Part shown: positions 44,474-56,968 of the stretch, in pieces
Position numbering within the stretch: the first letter of the stretch is position 1
Layout of the letters: every line of letters starts with the position of its first letter
DNA from: Bretschneidera sinensis
Taxonomy: Eukaryota > Streptophyta > Magnoliopsida > Brassicales > Akaniaceae
Length of the DNA: 64,000 nucleotides
Direction of reading: 5' to 3'
NCBI GenBank assembly: GCA_023935145.1
Contig: CM043700.1
Coordinates: forward strand, 25,204,001 to 25,268,000
Translations under genes and position numbers: made by a program
The notes under the pieces: model-generated
What the model was told of the DNA's origin: nothing
Databases searched by the model: none
The model's input: the letters and a program-made list of their open reading frames with translations, nothing else

Positions 44474-46606
44474 CACTACAAAAAAAAAATGTAATATACT
44501 GATGAATGGCTATACTGACGGATGGTTATCCTCTATCCTTGTAATGTTCATGAACTGTTATAGTTGACCCGCTTGCTATGGAAACTATGATTTGTTATAC
44601 CTTTTTATTGGGATTCCAGTTGCAGCTTTTTTTTTTTTTTTTTGTCTGGCAAACTATGATCTTCATTGCAATTGTAAGATTAATCTGTGAAAAATTTCAT
44701 TTTCTAACTGGATTTTGTAAATGAATGGAAGATATTTCTAGGTGCGGATGCCTGCATGCATGTGTAAATATTCCTAAGTGAGATTAAAGATATGGTTTTT
44801 CAAGGGTTGTTTAGATGAGTAAGTTCATGGAATTAGGATTCAAATTTACGATTTCAATTGGTTTGATTAAATGCATTTTAATAGCAGAAGTTGTTTATTT
44901 CCCAAATCTGTATTTGCACTTCTTGCAGACATTCGAAGATGGAGTTATGGCATTGCTTGATATGGGAGCTGAATACCATTTTTATGGGACTGACATTACT
45001 TGTTTATTCCCTGTGAGTATATCTCTTTATATCTGCTATTGACCTTCTTACTCATATTCTGGATGTTAGACACTGCTTTTTTTTTAATCCTCTGTGTTCC
45101 AATTCAAGCAATTAATTAGTTCAAGTATGGTTTACCCATTTCATCAGGTATCTGATTATTTTTCCTTCTTAAAACTCTCTTTCTCTTTGTCTATCATGTG
45201 CACATATGTCTGTGGTGTGTATTGGTTTCTGTCTATTTATCTATCTTTCTATGCACACATATGGTCACGTGTGTATAAATTGCATCAGGGAAAAATAAAT
45301 AATAACACTTGGAAAGTGTAGGTGATGTCTAAACAAGCAATAGCTTTTGCTGTGCCCGTTGGCATAGACATCATTTAGTGCCTTTGCTCTTTTAGCTTGT
45401 TTGGTTGTAATTTGCATATTGAGTGCACTGTTTTTTAGTTAATTTTTTGTAAATTGTATCAAGGCCAATTTGTAATTTCTCTACAGTTTATCAATAGCAC
45501 AAGCACTAGAATCATTTCAAAGAAAACCAGTGTAGTAGTATTCAGTTGCATAACTTGGTACATTAGGACCCATTAGTAATACTATTTTTTTTATTTTATG
45601 AAAATCATTATCATCGACTACTTATCATCAACGGAATATTTTCATTTTCATCAACTATCTTTATAACATATTTACTATAAAGTATGAACATTTGTTTTTC
45701 CTACCAAATGCTAAATGAAATCAAATACAAGTTTATATGTCTGTGCTATTACTGCTTTGATACTAAGGCTTCTTGGTTGATTTGTAAATAACATTTTCAA
45801 ACTGTTTTAAATGCTTTAATTTTCAGGTACTTTCTACCCATGGAGATGCTGTAGTTAGAAATCACTCCATGCTTTCCAAGAAAGTAAGATTTCAAAAGCA
45901 AATATTTAAGATATAGGATATAATAAAACTTTGTTGTTCAATCCAAAATATGTTTTATATATGTTTTTTTTAAAAGTGTTTTTTATATATGTTTTTTTTT
46001 AAAAGTTGTTTTTATATATGTTAAATATTATATAAGATTTTATCTTTTCAATTACACATAAGTATTTTGGATGAATGAAATTATTTTTTCATATAATGTT
46101 CGAGTACTCAATTATCTACTTTCATATTTTGTTAATATTATAATTTTTTTTATGCAATAAACATTAAATTTTTGGAGAAAAAAGCAAAATGGTTTATTCT
46201 GACCCAAAAGCTATCGGCAGAGATTGACGAGCTATACCTACGGATTTACCCGTAGGTAAAATTGACCTATTGTTACGGTTATAAAACCGTTTGTATAACA
46301 CTTATAACGACGGTTTTTAAACCGTAAGTAAAGATTTCTATACCGACAGTTTTTAAAACCGTAAGTAAAGATAGCAATACCATCGATTTTTAAAACCGTA
46401 AGTAAAGATACCTATACCGACGGTTTTGAAACTTGTAAATAAAACTCTCTTGTTTATACCGACGGTCATAAAACCGTCGGTACATCCCTATAGCTATGCT
46501 GTTTTTTGTTACGCTTTATAAAACCGTCGATATAGCTTAAAATGACGGTTTTTTTTGTCCTTACCGACGGATTTTGACCGTCAGTATATGCCATTTTTTT
46601 GTAGTG
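44474..46606. mobile_element. Non-autonomous CACTA element with captured exons
   Basis: The ends are CACTACAAAAAAAAAATG at 44474 and the complementary ATTTTTTTGTAGTG ending at 46606. Both flanks are AAG (44471-44473 and 46607-46609), the 3-bp target duplication of CACTA elements. The right subterminal region (46200-46600) holds many GACGGTTTT and AACCGT motifs in both orientations, the expected transposase-binding repeats. The element is 2133 bp and carries no transposase, but it does carry exon-like segments. Confidence 0.87.
44929..45883 (+). pseudogene. Captured host-gene fragment, two in-phase exons
   Basis: Exon 1 at 44929-45012 lies between TTCTTGCAG and GTGAGT and encodes 28 residues (TFEDGVMALLDMGAEYHFYG, then TDITCLFP). 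Exon 2 at 45827-45883 lies between TTTTCAG and GTAAGA and encodes 19 residues (VLSTHGDAVVRNHSMLSKK). Both are exact multiples of three in phase 0 and join without a stop. This is unlikely in AT-rich noncoding DNA. The sense strand is the same as the neighbouring transposase-domain fragment. I do not recognise the donor gene. Confidence 0.65.
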
Positions 46607-46609
46607 AAG

Positions 46610-48640
46610 GAGGAATATTCGATTATCGGTTGCATTCTCATTCGTATATTATATTTTATTAATTTACGGAATAATTTGTATTTTCGATTTCGTTGTATTC
46701 TGTATTTTTTAAATATATTTGAAGCATGTTGAATATGTTTTAAAAAGAAAATTGAAAAAACAAATAAAAATATTTAGAAATTAATCACTATCACCGAAGG
46801 ATTGATTGCACATTATTATCACCAAGAGACACAGTGTTGAGCTTAGTCCATTTTTTTATATTTTTTTTAAACAATTCATTACTGAGAGATGAATCCCTCG
46901 ATGACAAATACTACTATTACCAATGGGCCATCTCTCGATCTTAGTTAGATTATTTTATTATTATTTTAAAAACGATCAAAAAATAAATTTTTTTAAAACA
47001 TTCTTGATGATAGCCGTCAGTGATAACTTATCACTGAGGGAATATTTTGATTCTCAGTAAAAAAATATATTATCAATGAGCTTAACATTGAAGAGGTTAT
47101 CACCAAAAAAATTCTTTCAATGATAAACATTATCGATGACAGAAAACCATTGACTGACTAGAAAAATCCATCGATGATATAGTAAATATAGGAGTATCAA
47201 AAGTCCCATAATAAACTATTGCAAACTAAGCATAATGCATTTCGCTTTTAAAATTTTTCAAGCCAAATAATCATGTTCAGGTTATGACTTTTCAAAAATT
47301 CAAAAGTTCAAAAATAAAATAGCTTGGCATAGTAGAATTATGTACAACATAAGTAATACTAGTTCTAGTTCAAGAACAATTCATTTAAAGCAGATGTAAT
47401 ACCATTTATGACCCAAATTTGTCAAATAACCGATGATTAAGGAAGAATCTCAAGAAATGATTGAATTCAGAAGTGTAGATTCAAGTGAGATTTTGGAACA
47501 GAAATTACCAAGTAAATGTGGCGTTGCTTATCTCACATGCGATATCCAATGGTGTTTACCATCAATATTCTAAAAACAGCTTATGTTATAACTCTTCATT
47601 TAACAACGATCTGTCCATTCTGATAGTTTATAAATCACATTAAAATTGATCATCTTTGACATTCGATTTTTAAGTGAAATTTAATATGCAACACCTAATA
47701 TTTATAAATCTATGTCACCAAAATTTCATCTCAAATCTCATTATTAAACATAGTCAAATAAAATTTGCAAATAAGGTAATAAGCAATCTCAATTTCTTGC
47801 AGTACAATCCACTCCGATGTAAGTATGTCCAAGGTCAAAATGAATTAACCCACTATATTTTCCAGATTAATATTTCAATATTAGGTCTTTCTAAATACCA
47901 AATATGAAGTAATAATTCAATTCCAAGGCTGTTCAACAATTGACACAAAATTGGATACTCGGTGTTATCTACTTTAAACGACAACTCTAATTCGTGTTTC
48001 AATTCTTACATCTACCGATTTAATAAAATCATGAAAAATCTTAGAATTTTACATTAACATGTCTAGTTGATTTCGATAAAAAATAATGCACTAATTCAAC
48101 TTTGATATCAAGTTATAAATTAAACTTTTACACCAATATACTCAAATCTGTCTCAAAGACGTGCCTCTTTAATTCATGAAGAAAAATGTTCCCAAAGCTT
48201 TGATTTGATCTTATCTAGTATCCCCCAGGATTATGTTACAACCTTTGAGCTTAACCCTAATTTTTCTTTTATGATCTTTCCCATAATTATATTTTACTCC
48301 AGCATTATTTTATATCTATAATGTGGGCTAATATCTTTAAGGCCAAGAACCTCAAAAGAACACTAGTCCAAGCCCAAGCCACTTCTTTTTTGGTAGGGTA
48401 TCACACAAACACCGGTGAATCAATTCTTTTTCTGAATAATAGCATAATCCTACTTGGATATTAGTCCAAATTTATAACAGTTATTTGTTAGATTTTTAGG
48501 TTTTAATAGTGGAATCATTAAATTTTCTTCCTTTGTTTGCTTAATTCAGGTTACTCCATCTACAGTACCTATGCTAGGTTTAGTTTTTATACAAAAAAAA
48601 AAAATATATATATATATTGTTTAATAGACTTGATTCTTTT
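46610..48640. other. AT-rich intergenic DNA with degenerate repeats
   Basis: Positions 46780-47180 contain many CACTGA(G)GGAT-type motifs like those at 40.6 kb. Otherwise I see no supported gene. Confidence 0.55.
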
Positions 48641-48649
48641 CCTATTTGG

Positions 48650-49572
48650 TAATTTCCAGTTTTCATTTCATCATTGTAAGGTCTCTCATCATTCCTAAAG
48701 TTTCATAATCATCATCTTTTTCTTCGGAGTCTTTGTTTGAGCTTTCTCAGTTAAATATATTTTCATAATATGAAATTTCGTATTCTGATACTAATTCTTT
48801 TTCAAGGTCTAATTCCTCAAAAATTTAATAATTTTTTTCTTAGGGTTTTTCTCAGAACAATCGGAGCATATATGTCCATTTTTTTTTACAAATCCAACAG
48901 TTGCACTCTGATTTTGGATTTCTAGATGGGTGAAAAGGATTTTTATTATAATTTCTTCTTTTTGCTAAAGAAATTTCTCTTTTTTTTTAAAAAAAAAATC
49001 TTCTTATATTTTTATCAATTTTTTTTTTTTTATGTATTTTCTTAAAGTATTTTTTGTATTTATTTTTCCTTGATTTCCCGCATCCATATTGTCTCAGGAT
49101 ATATGTTAAATATGCACTAACTTTTTTTATCCATACTATTTCCTAATCTGTTTTTTTAGAATCTTTCAAGGTTAAAGTTTTGTACAGAAATCTCTGAGCG
49201 TTTTTCTCACAAATTGAATCTTAATCATGATGTATCTATTTTATCATCATTTTCCTTTAGATATTTATCATTTTTTCTTTTTCAATATTAAAGTGTTCCA
49301 AAGATCAGATAGTTTTTGGAAGAAGTGATATATCCAAAAGGGTGTCTATGAGTTTTTCAAATTATAGTAATATATTTGAAATTCACATAATTATTCATCA
49401 AACCTACTCATGTTACAATTCCTTAATTTTGTCAACTTTTTATAATGTTTCTTTCAAACACTCATTTTGTATCTTATTCTCCACAAAACACTCTTTTCAA
49501 TTCTTTTGACACATTATTCGTTAATTCATGTTTTTCTCTCGTTTAGATATCGAAGCTAAGAGAATCTTTATA
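48650..49572 (-). pseudogene. Pararetrovirus-like coat-protein zinc-finger remnant
   Basis: The minus strand carries a Lys/Arg-rich stretch followed near 48870-48920 by a Cys-x-Cys-x2-Cys pattern. The spacing continues to a His and Cys, but only in another frame after a nine-base A run. An acidic region follows (to about 48680). The Cys-x-Cys-x2-Cys-x4-His-x4-Cys pattern between basic and acidic regions is typical of Caulimoviridae coat proteins, of which endogenous copies are common in plants. Many stops show it is non-functional. The copia element at 49578 interrupts it. A retrotransposon gag is the main alternative. Confidence 0.5.
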
Positions 49573-49577
49573 TCTTT

Positions 49578-50208
49578 TGTTAGGACAAATTACCGGGTCG
49601 AAACTAACACACAACTAAAGCGAAATGAGAAAAATGAAGATAAACTAGACACAAATATTTTACGTGGAAAAACCCCGAACAAATTGAGGTAAAAAACCAC
49701 GGCAAGTGTATGAGGATTTCACTATTGTAAAATAGGGATTACAACACTTTTTCTCTGATTACAATGAGATAATAATTCTAATATCTATTGTAATAGGAGA
49801 AACAACTCTTTAACAGAATTGGGAAAATTACAAAGTGAACAAAACACTTTGATGGAATAAACTCATTTCTCATATGCCTTAGCTCTCGGATTGCACATCC
49901 TCTCTCTATCTCTTCTACTATCTCACTGCTCACATAATAATGCAAGAAATGATAAAGAGAATAAATAGAGAAACTCCTTTCCTCTTTCTTCACGACAACC
50001 CTTGAATCAAGCCCCAAAGCATTCCTTGTTTTCTGCCAGAAAACAAGCCTAAAAAGTAGCTCCCACCTTTTGACCTTTTATCCACAAAATTCAATTGCAA
50101 AAGTGCTCCATGTTTTTTGCCAAAAAACATTCCATAAAACATGGAATGTTTATTACCACTTTTGTCCCCTTTTGACCAAGTAAAGCCAAAAAGACTTTAC
50201 ACCTCACA
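49578..50208 (-). mobile_element. 3' LTR of the copia element
   Basis: It begins TGTTAGGACA and ends CACCTCACA on the plus strand. It contains the same sequence as 54187-54818. Confidence 0.93.
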
Positions 50209-50329
50209 TTCTCCCACTTAAAGTCATTTTGGTAATCCTTCCATCATTCCTTACTCACCAAATTCATACTTGCTTACGTTTCCACTAGACCACATGAGGA
50301 TCTACACCATTTAAACTTGTCAGTGTTGA

Positions 50330-51713
50330 TTGACTTGGTCATAACATCTGCTAGGTTCTCGTCGGTGTGAATCTTCTGCATATCCACACTACTTTCTTCT
50401 ACTACTTCTCGAACGAAGTGATACTAAACCCTTATGTGCTTTGTCCGTGAATGAAAAGCTGGATTCCTTGCAATGTGCAAGGCACTCTGACTGTCACAAA
50501 ACAGAACAATCTTCTCATGTTTGTGCCCGAGCTCCTCCAATAACCTTTGTATCCAAACTGCTTCATTGCAAGCTTGTGTAGCTGCCATGTGTTCTGTTTC
50601 TGTTGTAGATAAAGCCACAACTGTCTACAGTTTAGAAACCAAGCTTATAGCTCCTCCTGCAAGTATAAACACATAACCTGTAGTAGACTTGCTTTTATTG
50701 AGATCCCCCACAAAATCTGAATCAATATAGCCTCTGACAATAAAATCTAATCCTCCGTAACATAATGCAGCATATGAGGTTCCTCTGATGTATCTCAGAA
50801 CTCTCTTCACAGTATTCTAATGCTCTTCACCAGGATTTGCCATAAATCAACTGACCATTCCCACTGCTTGTGCAATGTCTGGTCTTGTACAAATCATAGC
50901 AAACATCAAACTTCCCACTAATGATGCATATGGTACTCGAGACATCTCCCTCCTCTCTCCTTCATTGCTAGGACACATACTTGAGGATAACTTGAAATTA
51001 ATAGGAAGTGGGGTAGAAATTGGCTTACTATCTTGCATGTTGAAGCGTCACAAGATCTTGTTGAAGTAGTTCTTCTGAGAAAGCCAAAAATCTTCTTGTT
51101 ATTTCTGTCTCGGTGAATCTGCATCACTAGAATCTTGTTTGCTGGTCCCAAGTCCTTCATATCAAATTCCCTAGCCAACTGTGCCTTTAATTCTTGGATT
51201 TGATCTCTGTTAGGGCCTACTACCAACATGTCATCCACATACAACAACAAGATAATAAAATCATTATCACCAACACCTCGGCGCCTGTTTGAGACCGTAT
51301 AGAGATTTGTTCAACTTGCAAACCAAGTTCTCTTTTCCTGTTTCAGCAAAACCTTCTAGTTGGAGCATATAGATTTCTTCTTCAAGTTCTCCATGAAGAA
51401 ATGCAGTTTTCACATCCAACTGCTCTAGATGTAATTCAAACGTAGCACACATAGCCATGACTATTTTGATTGTTGTAAGCCGAACCACCAGGGAAAATAT
51501 CTCATTGAAATCAATACTTTCTTTCTGAGCGAATCCCTTAACCACCAATCTTGCACGAAACCGTTCTACTTGATCATTGCTATCCCGTTTGATCTTGTAG
51601 ACCCATTTGTTACCTATGACTTTTCTCCCATGTGGCAATGGTACCAGTTCCCAAGTCTTTTTCTTGTGTAGAGCTTCAATTTCTTCTTGCATTGCTACCA
51701 TCCACAAAGACAC
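50330..51713 (-). pseudogene. copia reverse transcriptase and RNase H
   Basis: The RT piece 51267-51713 contains WVYKIKRDSNDQVERFRARL and KSLYGLKQAP. A further piece (50918-51250) has the intact catalytic box LLYVDDMLVVG, which then runs out of frame near 51090. The RNase H parts are 50847-51038 (PYASLVGSLMFAMICTRPDI), 50625-50810 (RGYIDSDFVGDLNKSKSTTG) and 50424-50618 (FCDSQSALHIARNPAFHSRT). There are at least four frame breaks. Confidence 0.85.
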
Positions 51714-51731
51714 ATATGAGCTACTTGTAGC

Positions 51732-53531
51732 TTATTGAAAAATTGAGGGCTCTCCATCCTCCGTTAAAAGACAGTATGCAACATTGTTCTCAGTAACATA
51801 CTCCGAATGCCAAGCTGGCGGCCTTCTCTCACGAGTTGACTGGCGAACTTCTAGAGCCTCAGACTCGACTAGTTCTTGTACCTCGTACTCTGGTGCTACT
51901 TCAGTAGAAACTGGAGTTTCTTGTACCGGATTCTTTCTCACCTGTATTGTTGTAGTCTCTGAAACCTCTTTCGACATGCTATCGTCTCCATATTTTTGTA
52001 GTAGTTGATCTTTTGCAAAGATCACATCCCTGCTGACAACAACTTTGCAGGTAGTGGGATCCCACAGGCGATACCCCTTTACTCCGTTAGCATACCCCAA
52101 GAATATACACCTCATAGATTTCAGATTCAACTTCGTTCTTTCTTGGGCATTGTACATCACATACACAGGACATCCAAAAGAATGTAAAGTAGAGTAGTCC
52201 GTTGGGTTACCAGTCCACATCTCCATCAGCGTCTTTAAATTAATTGCTGTTGATGGCGATCGATTTATCACATAACAGGCGGTTTTGACTGCTTCTGCCC
52301 AAAACGAGTTGGGTTGACCTGCAGTCCTCAACATAGCTCACATCCTTTCTGTAAAAGTTTTATTCATCCGCTCTGCCACTCCATTTTGCTGAGGCGTTTA
52401 TGTGACTGTGAACTGTCGTTTGACACCTTCCCGCTTACAAAGAGCAAGAAACTCGCCGTCTGTGTACTCTCTTCCATTATCTATCCTCAAGCACTTGATC
52501 TTTTTCCCAGATTCAAGTTCCACTCGTGCTTTGAAGTCTTTAAATACCGGAAACACATCTAACTTCTTCTTGATTGGATACACCCAACATCTTCTAGAGT
52601 AATCGTCAATGAAAGACACAAAATACTTTGCTCCTCTTAGGGACATTTCAAGTGATTCCCATACATCAAAATGAATCAAATCTAGAATGCATTTACTCCT
52701 AGCATCAGATCTGCTAAACTTCAATCTATGCTGCTTACTTGTAACATAATGCTCACAGAAAGGTAGATTTACCGATCTGAGCCCTAGAAGCAGCTTTCTG
52801 TCGGAGAGAATCTTCAAACCTCGTTTCGACATATGGCCTAGTTTAAGATGCCACATCATCGTCGACTCTTCTCCTTTGCTGGTTGACGCGACACACGCAT
52901 CAGCTTCCTGCAATTTTTTTCCTTTAAGCATGAATAGATTCGCCGCGATCTTTTCTACCTTCATAACCACAAGCGTACCTCTGAAAATCTTCATGATCCC
53001 ATTTTCGACATGGGTCTTGCATCCAAGACTATCTATTTGCCCCAAAGACAATAGATTCTTCCTCAGGCCATTTACATGTCGTACCTCCTGGATAGTGCGA
53101 ACCGTACCATCAAACATCTTTATCTTGATAGTAACAATACCAGCGATCTCCAAAGCATGATCATCACCCATGTGTACAGAACCTTCTGAGATTGGTTCAT
53201 ATTTGTGGAACCATTCTCTCCGAGATGTCATGTGCCATGTTGCTCCTGAGTCTAGTAACCAGACGTCGGCGAACTGTTTTCCACCTCCAACTACCATTGT
53301 TGCCTCGCTGTATAGAACTTCACCATCATTAGAGATACTTGCCACATTCCCTTGAGCATTTGAAGACTCAGGGTCTTCATTCTTCCTTCTGTCCCAACAA
53401 TCCTTCTTGACGTGCCCTTTCTTGCCATAGTTGTAGCACTTGAAATTCTTTTTGCTTCTTGATTTCGATCTACCATGATTCTGACTCCCACTGGGGCCAC
53501 GTTCTGTTGATCTTCCTCTTGCCACCGTCAA
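51732..53531 (-). pseudogene. copia protease and integrase with two core stops
   Basis: The frame 52398-53531 (377 codons) holds the zinc knuckle (second Cys changed to Tyr, CYNYGKKGHVKKDC), the protease motif LLDSGATWHM, the pre-integrase HLKLGH motif and the integrase core with LRIDNGREYT. A TAA at 52398-52400 and a TGA at 52338-52340 then cut the core on both sides of NGVAERMNK, which retains the catalytic Glu. The tail (51732-52334) is open with IFLGYANGVKGYRL. The TGA fits a CGA to TGA deamination. Confidence 0.85.
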
Positions 53532-53555
53532 AGCTTCTGCTTGTTGCGAACCTGC

Positions 53556-54158
53556 CTATCTGTCTTCCTTGCTTTTACGCCTGGTTTCTTCTTCCAAAAC
53601 AGCAGCTGCAATTTCGTCGAAGACTAGGTAGTCCGTGAGGATGTTGTTCGTCAGGTTGATGATGAGTTGATCATACGAGTCATGTAGACTTTGTAGTAGA
53701 AGCTCTGCACGTTCAGATGCCTTTATTGTGTAACCCATCGATATAAGTTATGAAAATAGAGTATTCAAAATGTTGATGTGGTCAGTCTTCGAAGTAGATT
53801 CCGCCATTCGAAGAGTGTAAAGTCTCATCTTTAAGAAGATCTTATTGTGTAGTGACTTAGCCTCGTACGGTCTTGTTAGAGTATCCCAAATCTCTTTCGC
53901 AGTCTTCATTTCCGCCACACTAGATAACACTCCATCGGCTAGTGCTAAGTACAGATCGGCAATTGCGATGCCGTCCATCTCATTCCACTTGTTGTCGTCA
54001 GTGATATCTGCAGGTCTTTCTCCAGTTGCTGCCAAACAATTGTCTTTCCTCATAATTGCCTTAATCTTCATTTTCCACAATGAGAAATTACTCCCGTTAA
54101 ACTTCTCAACATCAAACTTTGTTGTAGTTGACATCTCGTTTACAACGATCTGCTTCAC
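53556..54158 (-). pseudogene. copia gag
   Basis: The start is near 54158 (MKQIVVNEMSTTTKFDVEKF), closely after the primer-binding site. UBN2-type gag motifs follow: FNGSNFSLWKMKIKAIMRKD and AKEIWDTLTRPYEAKSLHNK. The frame stops at about 53748 and resumes at 53738 (ERAELLLQSLHDSYDQLIIN). Confidence 0.8.
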
Positions 54159-54186
54159 ACCCCTAAACCAATAGCTCTGATACCAC

Positions 54187-54818
54187 TGTTAGGAAAAATT
54201 ACCGGGTCGAAGCTAACACACAACTAAAGCGAAATGAGAAAAATGAAGATAAACTAGACACAAATATTTTACGTGGAAAAAACCCGAACAAATTGGGGTA
54301 AAAAACCACGGGCAAGTGTAGGAGGATTTCACTATTGTAAAATAGGGATTACAACACCTTCTCTTTGATTACAATGAGATAATAATTCTAATCTTTATTG
54401 TAATAGGAGAAACAACTCTTTAACAGAATTGAGAAAATTACAAAGTGAACAAAACACTTTGATGGAATAAACTTACTTCTCATATGCCTTAGCTCTCGGA
54501 TTGCACATCCTCTCTCCATCTCTTCTACTTTCTGACTGCTCACATAATAATACAAGAAATGATAAGGAGTATAAATAGAGAAACTCCCTTCCTCTTTTTT
54601 CACGACAACCCTTGAATCAAGCCTCAAAGCATTCCTTGTTTTCTGTGAGAAAACAAGCCTAAAAAGTAGCTCCCATCTTTTGATCTTTTATCCACAAAAC
54701 TCAATTGCAAAAGTGCTCCATGTTTTCTGCCGAAAAACATTCCATAAAATATGCAATGTTTATCACCACTTTTGTCCCATTTTGACTAAGTAAACCCAAA
54801 AAGACTTTACATCTCACA
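54187..54818 (-). mobile_element. 5' LTR of the copia element
   Basis: It begins TGTTAGGAAA and ends CATCTCACA on the plus strand, and the TCTTT duplication follows. It is the upstream LTR for the minus-strand element. Confidence 0.93.
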
Positions 54819-54823
54819 TCTTT

Positions 54824-55386
54824 CTCGGAAGTTTTTAGCATTACCTTTTAAAGTAGCTTCTAGATATTGCTTAGCAAATTTTCAATCTCAATTTGTATTT
54901 TTTTTATTACAAAATACTATTTTGAGCCTAATTTTCTATAAGCTTTTTTTGGTTTATTCTGCTGTCTATATCTAAGTAGATACTAATGGTCGCTACTACT
55001 ACCCATAATTTTTTATTTGAATTTGGTATGAATTTGTACCTAACATGTGTTTTATATTTTTCTATTCCTGTTTCACCTTTGAAATTTCTTGGTGTTGTTT
55101 CTCTGGCGAATCAAAATGAATATTCAAGATTTCGTCTTAAGATTTCATTTATGTTTTTTTTGGAAGTAGGGGTAGTTTTGGTTCATTATTATCTAATTTT
55201 TTACTCTCTTTAATACATTTTTTTAGCTTAAAAAATTATGCATATTGTTAAGAATAATTGTTAACAGTTTGATCATCCAAGTTATCTTTGATATTCCTTG
55301 AAGATCGTCCTTCATCATTTTTTGTTTTTGCCATATGTAATTTTTTTTTTTTCGTTTGGATAATTTATCTCTTGTAATTTTTGTTC

Positions 55387-55443
<57 letters not shown>

Positions 55444-56313
55444 TCTTTTTGTTTTTTATGCTTTTTTTTTCTAATTATTTAAGACATCTTCTGTTGATAA
55501 ATTTTTTTCTCAGCTCTTTAAGATTAATTATGTATTTTCCACAATAACAATTTACATATCATGGTTTTCCTTAAGAATAATTTTTAAGCATAATTCAACC
55601 ATTTTTAACAGCTCTTTACTTTCATCGTTCAAATCTAACCTTCTTATTTCAGCAAAGATTTTTAATATTTTTTTTTCAATTTTTTCTATTTTTGTATATA
55701 AATAATACACAAGGTTTACTAGAAAAGTTTAATACTCCTTCAATATTCCCATTAGTTAAGTTTGATGAAAACATACTCAATTAATGTTATTAGTAAAATT
55801 TTTAAAATTTATCAATCAAGTTTTCAATCTGTACAAATAAAGAGATTCGCAATCGGTGCAAACAATAATTTTTCTCGAAGATTTTTCCTTCCCCGAGTAT
55901 CATTACTATCATACCACTTCCATGTCGGAAATTCTCAATCACTTTATCTTTTCCCTCTCTCTCTCTCTCTGAGCAATTCAGATTTATTTGCAAAAACATC
56001 ATCAACAAGCTGTTATCCTAAGTTCTAATCACCAAATCCCCTTCGATGAATCTTATTTTCTGGGATGGCAAAGGATTTTAGATTTTTCCTTGTTTCACTT
56101 TTGGGGGCATTTGGCCACTATTTCAAAGAAGATAATTAGAAATCCAGGTTCTATAATTAAAACATACTGCAAATGACAGTGTTTTTTGCCTAAAGAAAAT
56201 CTATTACCATTCTTTTTAAGCTCACAAGAAAGAAACCACGGTTGAGCCTATGATAATCAGGGAAAGATTCTTTGCTGATATGGATTAAAAAAGAGCAATA
56301 GGCAAAATTTAAT
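54824..56313. other. AT-rich DNA, possibly the other half of the pararetrovirus-like remnant
   Basis: No intact gene is present. The minus strand at about 54880-55180 has a moderately open, degenerate frame that could be upstream viral-like sequence split by the copia insertion, but I cannot support a domain. Confidence 0.4.
55390..55441. repeat. (AT)n microsatellite
   Basis: A pure run of about 26 TA units. Confidence 0.95.
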
Positions 56314-56395
56314 CGTCGCCTGAGAGATTCGAACTCTCGCGGGGAAACCCCATGTACTTAGCAGGCACACGCCTTAACCACTCGGCCAAAGCGAC
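56314..56395 (-). tRNA. tRNA-Ser(GCU)
   Basis: This is an 82-nt gene on the minus strand. The 5' end GTCGCTT pairs with the 3' AGGCGAC, and the discriminator is G. The A box is TGGCCGAGTGG, the anticodon loop CTGCTAA carries anticodon GCT, the variable arm is long as in tRNA-Ser, and the T loop GTTCGAATC provides the B box. No intron is present and no CCA is encoded, as expected in a nuclear gene. A TTTT tract follows within about 10 bases and TTTTTT about 30 bases downstream, fitting Pol III termination. It serves the AGC/AGU serine codons. Confidence 0.95.
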
Positions 56396-56935
56396 TCTGG
56401 ATGAGAGCACTTTCTTTTCTATATACAAATAATTATAGCGTAGCCTAATCACAGTTCCACGGCACAGCGATACAAAACGGAGTCGTTTCATCGTTTAACA
56501 TTGACCTGGCATGACGCCACACTAACCATAAATTGTTATCACAATAAAGCAATAACAGCTTAAATAATTTAAAACGCTGCTATCCATGGTTACCAGAACC
56601 TCAATATAAAGATAAAAGACGAGAGAAGCGACCCATAATGGGTTTTTTTTTTTTTTTCGTGATTTTTCAAATTTTAATAATAAAAATATATTTTTATTAT
56701 CAAACATTTTTTTAATATATTTTTCTCACAGATAATCTCTATGTTTTTAAAAAATTATGATTAAATTGCTTATGTAAAAAACAAGGCTAATTCTATTACT
56801 TAAGTATAAAATAAAGTGTATCGGTATCTCTGTCTTTGCCTTCAAGAGTACTTGAACCCTCCATTATTTTCAATTCAATGCTGTTGAAATCTTAGTTGTT
56901 TTCTCTTATACTCCACCACTTTCGTACACTCATCC

Positions 56936-56946
56936 TTTATAAATAG
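56936..56946 (+). promoter_or_regulatory. TATA-like box just upstream of heme oxygenase
   Basis: TTTATAAATAG lies only about 23-33 bp before the ATG at 56969. If used, the leader would be almost absent, so it may not be the main promoter. Confidence 0.35.
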
Positions 56947-56968
56947 CTACTGTATTCTCCAATTCTTA

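Larger units (their letters stand above)
49573..54823 (-). mobile_element. Full-length Ty1/copia retrotransposon with target duplications
   Basis: The LTRs are 49578-50208 and 54187-54818, with perfect 5-bp target duplications TCTTT at 49573-49577 and 54819-54823. The primer-binding site TGGTATCAGAGC (minus, 54174-54185) matches initiator tRNA-Met. The polypurine tract AAGTGGGAGAA lies at 50209-50219. Between them gag, protease, integrase, RT and RNase H are all present on the minus strand but damaged. By hand the LTRs differ at about 37 of 631 positions (about 6%), so the insertion is old but datable. Confidence 0.95.

Noticed and set aside
54986..55213. 75-codon plus-strand frame
   Set aside because: It is Phe/Leu-rich and AT-driven, with no domain. 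The opposite strand is more likely the meaningful one, but not supportable either.
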